From positions 1 to 10,639 of the forward strand of contig BNUQ01000059.1 in assembly GCA_025997475.1 (NCBI GenBank): a stretch of DNA of 10,639 nucleotides. The letters run 5' to 3'. The notes under the pieces are model-generated. The model was not told the DNA's origin. It searched no databases and saw only the letters and a list, made by a program, of their open reading frames with translations. Made by a program: the position numbers and the translations under genes. The stretch comes from Planctomycetales bacterium (GTDB taxonomy: Bacteria; Planctomycetota; SZUA-567). This document shows, one piece after another, positions 6,586 to 10,639 of the stretch. Each line of letters begins with the position of its first letter. Position 1 is the stretch's first letter.

Positions 6586-6756
6586 TTATTAGACCTGTTC
6601 GACAACCAATTCGCGGCATCTTTTCGGTTAATTTTTCGTCCCGCTACGTCAAAATTCCTTGCAATACTCTCGGTATTGCTTCGTCATTTTTCCTGGCGGG
6701 ACGTAAAATTAGACACGAAAATTTGCTCACTCTTGGTTATCGAACAGGTCTATTAA
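6586..6756. repeat. Nested palindromic element (171 bp) in the divergent spacer
   Basis: Three concentric inverted pairs are visible. The outer arms 6586-6609 and 6733-6756 match at 22 of 24 positions and share the complementary core AGACCTGTTCGA. The middle arms 6630-6644 and 6696-6710 match at 14 of 15 around CGTCCCGC/GCGGGACG. The inner hairpin GCAATAC-TCTCG-GTATTGC (6661-6679) is perfect. It has no coding capacity of note. A 17-mer in the left middle arm (6632-6648) is repeated at 102-118. It looks like a MITE-like or REP/BIME-like repeat, or a structured RNA. No clear target-site duplication is seen. Confidence 0.75.
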
Positions 6757-6822
6757 AATTCCCTGCGGAAAATTTTATCGCGTTTAATTTTTAACGGTCA
6801 ATCTTGCAAACGGGAGAAGTCG

Positions 6823-7026
6823 ATGCCGCGCGTCGTTAAAATCATTTTTTTGCCGGTGATGCTCCTCGCCGGAATTTTCACGGTGGTGCTGATGGCGGCG
6901 CTGAATACGCCGGTCGCGCTGTGGCATCTTTACCGCGAACACCGCGGACGCAAGTCCGATTTGGCGCGCGCGCGCGCGTGGCGGCAAAAATTTTTAGCCC
7001 AATGCGCCGCCGAAACGGCGTCCTGA
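6823..7026 (+). CDS. Small single-pass membrane protein, unknown function
   Basis: A 67-aa product with one hydrophobic helix (about residues 7-29, IIFLPVMLLAGIFTVVLMAAL) followed by a basic, probably cytoplasmic tail (HLYREHRGRKSDLARARAWRQK). The positive charges after the helix suggest an N-out, C-in orientation, although the RVVK at the start also carries charge. GGGAG at 6812-6816 gives a good Shine-Dalgarno 6 nt before the ATG. It is first of a same-strand run ending with nfeD. A (GC)n tract at 6964-6976 encodes ARAR. I recognise no family. Confidence 0.6.
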   Translation: MPRVVKIIFLPVMLLAGIFTVVLMAALNTPVALWHLYREHRGRKSDLARARAWRQKFLAQCAAETAS

Positions 7027-7095
7027 CCTAAACCGCTCGCCGCCGCGAGCGCCAACGTGAATGATGAATATTTAACCGTAAATTGCGGAGCGTCG

Positions 7096-7353
7096 ATGAA
7101 AACTATCGCGGTCATCAACTACAAAGGCGGCGTCGGTAAAACTACGGTTACGGCGAACCTCGCCGCCTATTTCGCCGCCGCCGCATTGAAAAAATATACC
7201 GTCGCGCAACTGCGCCAAATCGCGCAAGCGTTCGGCGTCGCCGCCGGCAAAAAGAAAGACGAGGCAATCGCGCTGATTGTCAATATCGCGTTGGGCGACG
7301 CGGTGTTGGCGCAGATTGTCGGCGGCAAAACCGCCCGCGAAAAAGAGGCATAA
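7096..7353 (+). CDS. Short chimera: ParA-type P-loop joined to a Rho_N/SAP-like segment
   Basis: An 85-aa product. Residues 1-28 are a textbook ParA/MinD start (MKTIAVINYKGGVGKTTVTA...) with the deviant Walker A KGGVGKTT at 10-17. At the point where ParA proteins normally continue with VLLIDLDPQ, the sequence changes after an Ala-rich junction (26-30). It becomes KKYTVAQLRQIAQAFGVAAG (32-51) and a Lys-containing helix. That pattern resembles the Rho N-terminal/SAP/LEM-type helix-extended-helix fold. Walker B, switch I/II and the rest of the ATPase are absent, so classical ParA activity is not expected. GGAG (7084-7087) precedes the ATG at the right distance; an in-frame GTG at 7057 lacks one. 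No parB or parS is visible. It may be a real small protein, or the product of a deletion fusing two genes. Confidence 0.6.
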   Translation: MKTIAVINYKGGVGKTTVTANLAAYFAAAALKKYTVAQLRQIAQAFGVAAGKKKDEAIALIVNIALGDAVLAQIVGGKTAREKEA

Positions 7354-7355
7354 CG

Positions 7356-7439
7356 ATGCCCGCGCGCCGCTACGACCGCGACTTCACTTACGGACCCCAA
7401 GTAAATCTACACCGGCAAACGCCCCAATGGCAGGTCTAA
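7356..7439 (+). CDS. Possible 27-aa microprotein
   Basis: This short frame (starting MPARRYDRDF, ending QTPQWQV) begins 2 nt after the stop of the P-loop chimera. GAGG stands 9 nt before its ATG, inside the preceding gene's end. It is basic and aromatic-rich and has no recognisable domain. It may be a translated leader peptide, a genuine microprotein or a fragment. The support is only spacing and the ribosome-binding sequence. Confidence 0.3.
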   Translation: MPARRYDRDFTYGPQVNLHRQTPQWQV

Positions 7440-7473
7440 ACTCCGAACGCTCTCCCCCCGAAAGGACGCGCCG

Positions 7474-9051
7474 ATGAAATTACGTCTATTTTTTTTGCTA
7501 CTGAGCGTCGGTTTGACGGCGGGAATTACCGGCGCGGAAGCGCCGACAAATAATCAACCGCCGACCGACAACCCGTCGCCAAGCAACCGCGACTGGGAAA
7601 ATAAAACGGTCGTCATTCCGTTGCACGGCGCGATTTTGCCGGTGAAGTTCGGCGGACAGGCGGAGGAATTTATCGCCGCCGTGCAAGCCGCGCAAAACGC
7701 GCGGCGCATTGTCGTGGATATCGACAGCCCCGGCGGCGCGGTGGACAGTTGCGACGACATCGCGAACGCCCTGTTGCGGAGCAAAGTCCCGACGGTCGCG
7801 GTCGTGCGGCATCAAGCCGTCAGCGGCGGCGCGATGGCGGCGACGGCGTGCGCCCAAATTTTTATGGTCAAGGGCGCGCGCATCGGCGACGTGCAACCGA
7901 TGAATGTCGTCGGCGCCGCGCCGGACGAGCGCACGGCGGAAAAAATCGAAGCCGACGTGCGCGCCATTATGGCGGTCAACGCCACGCAAAACGGCTATCC
8001 GAAATTGTTGTTGGAAGCGATGGTGTCGCGCAGTTTCGAGGTCTATGAAGTGCGCTTCACCGACGGGAGCCGCGAATTTATGACGGCGGAGGAATTCGCG
8101 TTGCGGCAGAAAAACGACCCGCAAAAAGTCGTCGCCGGCGCGCCGCGCATCATCTCGCATAAAGACAAATTGTTGTCGCTGGCGGCGAACGAAGCGGTCG
8201 AATTGGGAGTGGCGACGAAAGTGTTGGACGACTTCGACGATATTTTCGCCGAGTTGGAAATCGCGCCGGCGACCGTCGCGCGGGCGACCGTCGCGACCGG
8301 CAGTTTCGACCCGCGCAAGTTGCTGGACAGTTTTTCGTTGGGGCGCGGTTTGACACTGGCGCTGGCGGTGTTTTTATTGCTCGGGGTCGCGGGGACGCTG
8401 GTGGAATTTCACACGCCCGGCTTCGGTTTGCCCGGCGCGCTCGGCATTATCGGCTTCGCCTGTTTTTTTTATTTGCTTTACAGCCACGACCGCGCCGAGT
8501 GGTATGAAATGGCGATTTTCGTCGTCGGCATAATTTTGCTCATCGTCGAAATCGCCGTCCTGCCCGGCTTCGGCGTCGCCGGCGTTACGGGCGCGGCGTG
8601 TTTGGTCGTCGGCTTGACGCTGGCGTTCGTGCCGGATTTGTCGAGCGATTATATGAAGCAAAATTTCTGGTCGGAAATTTCGACGGCGTTGGTGATGACG
8701 TTCGGCGGACTCGCGGCGGCGGGCTTGCTGTTTATCGCGCTCGTCGGCGACGGCGATAAATTGCCGTTCAGCAAACGCGCGTTTTCGTCAAACGTTTTGC
8801 CGGACTATCCGACCGCGCTCCATTCGCCACCGACGCAGTCAGTGGCGCAGTCGGCGGCGGCGACCGTTGCCGATGCCGATTTTGTGCCGGTCGCGGCGAC
8901 GGCGACGACCGATTTGCGTCCGGCGGGCAAGGCGCAATTGGCGGACGGTAAAGTGGTCGATGTCGTCAGCGACGGTAGTTTTATCGAGAAGGGGCGCGCG
9001 GTGGAAATTTTCGCGCTCACCGGCGGGCAACCGGTGGTGCGGGCGGTATAA
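7474..9051 (+). CDS. nfeD: Long-form NfeD: ClpP-class membrane serine protease with C-terminal OB fold
   Basis: The 525-aa product matches long NfeD (NfeD1b) proteins, which pair a ClpP/SppA-like periplasmic protease with a membrane domain and usually act with a stomatin/slipin on membrane proteins. A signal peptide is visible (LRLFFLLLSVGLTAGITGAEA, about 3-23). The protease domain (about 45-260) has DSPGG (84-88) for the oxyanion hole and AVSGGAM (115-121) with Ser117 as nucleophile. K157 (TAEKIEADV) is the likely general base by analogy with the Ser-Lys dyad of archaeal 1510-N. Four to five TM segments follow between about 291 and 424. An Ala/Thr/Pro-rich linker (about 445-475) leads to the NfeD OB-fold (LRPAGKAQLADGKVVDVV, FIEKGRAVEI). 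The Shine-Dalgarno is AAAGGA. No slipin gene is adjacent in the window. Confidence 0.93.
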   Translation: MKLRLFFLLLSVGLTAGITGAEAPTNNQPPTDNPSPSNRDWENKTVVIPLHGAILPVKFGGQAEEFIAAVQAAQNARRIVVDIDSPGGAVDSCDDIANALLRSKVPTVAVVRHQAVSGGAMAATACAQIFMVKGARIGDVQPMNVVGAAPDERTAEKIEADVRAIMAVNATQNGYPKLLLEAMVSRSFEVYEVRFTDGSREFMTAEEFALRQKNDPQKVVAGAPRIISHKDKLLSLAANEAVELGVATKVLDDFDDIFAELEIAPATVARATVATGSFDPRKLLDSFSLGRGLTLALAVFLLLGVAGTLVEFHTPGFGLPGALGIIGFACFFYLLYSHDRAEWYEMAIFVVGIILLIVEIAVLPGFGVAGVTGAACLVVGLTLAFVPDLSSDYMKQNFWSEISTALVMTFGGLAAAGLLFIALVGDGDKLPFSKRAFSSNVLPDYPTALHSPPTQSVAQSAAATVADADFVPVAATATTDLRPAGKAQLADGKVVDVVSDGSFIEKGRAVEIFALTGGQPVVRAV

Positions 9052-9067
9052 ACCGTGGACGGTTTTC

Positions 9068-9087
9068 GGCGGCAACTTATTGCCGCC
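9068..9087. repeat. Perfect hairpin 1 downstream of nfeD
   Basis: GGCGGCAA (9068-9075) pairs fully with TTGCCGCC (9080-9087) around CTTA, 16 nt after the nfeD stop. There is no T-run on either strand, so it may protect or end the 3' end of the nfeD mRNA rather than terminate intrinsically. Confidence 0.6.
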
Positions 9088-9124
9088 AATTGAAATGCGG
9101 CGAAGCCGTCATAAAATTCAGTCG

Positions 9125-9144
9125 TCCGCCGTTTTAACGGCGGA
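9125..9144. repeat. Perfect hairpin 2 downstream of nfeD
   Basis: TCCGCCGTT (9125-9133) pairs with AACGGCGGA (9136-9144). The central bases make it close to a full palindrome. It is followed by TAAACC, not by a T-tract. Confidence 0.6.
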
Positions 9145-9165
9145 TAAACCGGCGAAAAAATGCAA

Positions 9166-9177
9166 GGGCTTTAGCCC
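9166..9177. repeat. Short hairpin 3 downstream of nfeD
   Basis: GGGCT (9166-9170) pairs with AGCCC (9173-9177). It is followed by an A/T-rich stretch (CAATTATTTTATT), giving weak terminator character on the plus strand. Confidence 0.45.
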
Positions 9178-9322
9178 CAATTATTTTATTCGGCTAAATC
9201 TGTTTTTTTTATCCGCCCTCCGCTACCGCACGGGGCGATTAACCCGCCAACGCCATTAAGTAAGTGGTTGTTGCCCGCTGTTCACGCCGCGAAAATATTC
9301 TTTTTATGGGGAAACAACTCTA

Positions 9323-9994
9323 ATGAGCGAAGCCATTTTGACGATTAGCGGCGTAACCAAAAATTTCAGCGACGGCGAGCGCGAATTGCGCATTTTACGC
9401 GGCGTGAATTTGACCGTGAACGCCGGTGAAACGGTGGCGATTATCGGGCGAAGCGGCACCGGCAAAAGCACGCTTCTCGCCTTGCTCGGCTTGCTCGACC
9501 GTCCCACCGGCGGCTCGATTAAATTGAAAAACTACGAAACCACCGAACTCGGCGAACATCAGCGCACGACGTTGCGCGGCAAGGCGATTGGTTTTATTTT
9601 TCAACAACATCACTTGCTCGCCGATTTCACCGCGCTCGAAAACGTCTGTCTCGCCGGCAATTTCGCGCGGCAAAACGCCGGTAAAAAACGGGCGATGGAA
9701 CTGTTGTCGCAAGTCGGTTTAGCCGAGCGGATGCATCATCGTCCGGCGCGAATGTCGGGCGGCGAACAACAGCGCGTCGCGATTGCGCGGGCGCTTTACA
9801 CCGAGCCGGCGTTGTTGTTGTGCGACGAGCCGACCGGCAATCTCGACCCGGCGACCGGCGTGGCGGTGATGGATTTGGTTTGGCAATTGGCGGGCGAAAA
9901 ACGCACGGCGATGATTTTGGTAACGCACGACTTACAAGTCGCCGCCCGCGCTCCGCGCACGCTGACCCTGCAAGACGGACAATTGGCGGGGTAG
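9323..9994 (+). CDS. lolD: ABC transporter ATP-binding protein, LolD/MacB-type
   Basis: A 223-aa stand-alone ATPase. In LolCDE it powers release of lipoproteins from the inner membrane to LolA. Related MacB/FtsE-type ATPases serve other type VII ABC systems. Motifs are intact: Walker A GRSGTGKST (42-50), Q-loop Q94 in FIFQQHHLL, signature MSGGEQQR (144-151), Walker B LLLCDEPTGNLD (164-175) and H-loop H202 in VTHD. The length, SGVTKNF start, FQQHHLLADFTALENV and PTGNLDPATG are typical of LolD. No LolC/LolE-type permease is in the window, so the assignment to lipoprotein export rests on family resemblance alone. Only a weak ribosome-binding sequence (GGGGAAA) precedes the ATG. mazE starts 38 nt downstream. 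Confidence 0.85.
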   Translation: MSEAILTISGVTKNFSDGERELRILRGVNLTVNAGETVAIIGRSGTGKSTLLALLGLLDRPTGGSIKLKNYETTELGEHQRTTLRGKAIGFIFQQHHLLADFTALENVCLAGNFARQNAGKKRAMELLSQVGLAERMHHRPARMSGGEQQRVAIARALYTEPALLLCDEPTGNLDPATGVAVMDLVWQLAGEKRTAMILVTHDLQVAARAPRTLTLQDGQLAG

Positions 9995-10032
9995 AAGGTT
10001 CATTTATCAAGCATTGCCGAGAGGTTCGCTTT

Positions 10033-10290
10033 ATGTACACGACCAATTTGCGACAAATTAACGGTGCGACGATGTTAGAAATTCCGGCGACGCTGGTAAC
10101 GGCGGCGCGTTTGGCGCTGGGCAAGCCCGTCAATATCGCCGTCGCTCGCGACCGAATAACGATTGCGCCGCCGAAACGCCCGCGCTACACGCTGTCGGAA
10201 TTATTGGCGCAATGCGCCGCCGGACCAAAATTTTCCGCCGAAGAAAACGAGTGGTTGTCGTCGCCGGCAAGCGGCACGGAGCAAATATAA
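10033..10290 (+). CDS. mazE: MazE-like antitoxin (AbrB/SpoVT swapped-hairpin fold)
   Basis: An 85-aa antitoxin. Residues 1-46 form a MazE/AbrB-type DNA-binding domain (LRQINGATMLEIPATLVTAA, then LALGKPVNIAVARDRITIAP). The C-terminal part RYTLSELLAQC (51-61) matches the toxin-binding segment of MazE/ChpS-type antitoxins, which wraps the toxin dimer. GAGG 8 nt before the ATG at 10033 supports this start. It overlaps mazF by one base, the usual translational coupling of such pairs. These operons are usually autorepressed by the antitoxin or the complex; no operator could be assigned here. Confidence 0.88.
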   Translation: MYTTNLRQINGATMLEIPATLVTAARLALGKPVNIAVARDRITIAPPKRPRYTLSELLAQCAAGPKFSAEENEWLSSPASGTEQI

Positions 10291-10628
10291 TGGAGCGCGG
10301 TGATATTTATTGGGTTTCACTAAACCCGATTTCGGGGCACGAACAACAAGGGCGGCGTCCGGTGTTGATTGTTTCGCCGACGGAGTTTAATCGAATTACC
10401 CAAACGCCGGTGGTGGTGCCGATTACGAGTGGTGGACAATTTGTGCGCAACCTTGGGTTTGCCGTCGCGCTGAATGATTGCGGGACGAAAACGACGGGTT
10501 ACGTCCGATGCGACCAGCCGCGAGCGCTTGATTTGGCGTCTCGCAACGCGCAAAAATTAGAACACGTCCCCGATACCATAATAGAGGATGTTTTGGCTAA
10601 AATATCCGTATTGTTCGCGCGGGAGTAG
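10290..10628 (+). CDS. mazF: MazF/ChpB-family endoribonuclease toxin
   Basis: A 112-aa toxin of the MazF/PemK family, a sequence-specific endoribonuclease that cleaves mRNA (and in some members tRNA or rRNA) at short motifs. The start MERGDIYWVSLNPISGHEQQ and GRRPVLIVSP (21-30) are characteristic. R23 and the PITS motif (T46) sit where the catalytic Arg and Thr/Ser of MazF lie. GYVRCDQPRALDL (70-82) matches the second conserved strand. Full length and apparently intact, so it is likely active. The Shine-Dalgarno GGAG lies inside mazE, and the start codon shares one base with the mazE stop. Cleavage specificity cannot be read from the sequence. Confidence 0.93.
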   Translation: MERGDIYWVSLNPISGHEQQGRRPVLIVSPTEFNRITQTPVVVPITSGGQFVRNLGFAVALNDCGTKTTGYVRCDQPRALDLASRNAQKLEHVPDTIIEDVLAKISVLFARE

Positions 10629-10639
10629 TTTTACCGATG

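Larger units (their letters stand above)
9052..9322. other. Hairpin-rich spacer between nfeD and lolD
   Basis: This 271-nt non-coding region contains three strong inverted repeats, listed separately, in its first half. A T8 tract (9203-9210) follows. The second half (9211-9322) shows no gene or clear motif but should contain the lolD promoter. Transcription of the nfeD cluster probably ends within the hairpins, although none is followed by an immediate, uninterrupted U-tract. Confidence 0.5.

Noticed and set aside
6087..6794. Long plus-strand open frame of 235 aa covering the 5' end of the helicase gene
   Set aside because: It is antisense to conserved helicase motifs and runs into the palindromic spacer. 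Its Arg/Gly/Gln-rich composition is typical of a shadow frame.
7498..8160. Minus-strand open frame of 220 aa opposite nfeD
   Set aside because: It is rich in His/Arg/Asp, which is the usual composition of an antisense shadow in GC-rich DNA. nfeD has clear protease motifs in the same DNA.
10637..10639. ATG at the window edge as the start of another gene
   Set aside because: Only the start codon would be inside the window, with no downstream sequence to judge.

Overview
The window looks like chromosomal DNA from a GC-rich Gram-negative bacterium. A MurD ligase shows peptidoglycan synthesis, and a LolD-type ATPase suggests an outer membrane with lipoproteins. Housekeeping genes dominate. I see no phage, plasmid or insertion-sequence transposase. 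The phylum cannot be fixed from the sequence alone.

Layout: (1) 1-241 is non-coding leader with two repeat types and a weak terminator-like hairpin. (2) murD (272-1660, +) converges on queD (1707-2084, -). A small cysteine-rich gene (2279-2512, -) lies behind queD. (3) A gene for an apparent STAS plus winged-helix protein (2786-3742, +) is followed by scpB (3828-4547, +). scpB converges, with 3 nt between stop codons, on a UvrD/Rep-family helicase gene (4551-6554, -). (4) A 268-nt divergent spacer holds a nested palindromic element (6586-6756). (5) A co-directional cluster follows: a 67-aa single-TM protein, an 85-aa chimera of a ParA P-loop and a Rho_N/SAP-like segment, a 27-codon ORF, and a long-form nfeD (7474-9051). 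(6) A 271-nt spacer rich in hairpins precedes a lolD-like ATPase gene (9323-9994) and a mazEF-type toxin-antitoxin pair (10033-10628).

The most distinctive feature is a family of intergenic elements in the first 4 kb. They are built of 7-bp tandem units (AGTTGAR on one side, YTCAACT on the other) facing each other as inverted arms around a short GC-rich core. They fill the murD/queD, queD/small-ORF and STAS/scpB gaps, and a partial copy opens the window. In the murD/queD gap the repeat also encodes the last residues and the stop codons of both genes, so both proteins end in V-E-S. A second, unrelated repeat links the window start (81-119) with the nested palindrome at 6586-6756 through an exact 17-mer.

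The genes do not form one obvious pathway. Murein synthesis (murD), queuosine biosynthesis (queD), chromosome condensation (scpB), DNA repair or replication (helicase), membrane quality control (nfeD) and lipoprotein export (lolD) are interleaved. The only tight functional units are mazE-mazF (1-nt overlap) and, probably, the 6823-9051 run, whose members each have a Shine-Dalgarno-like sequence and short spacers.
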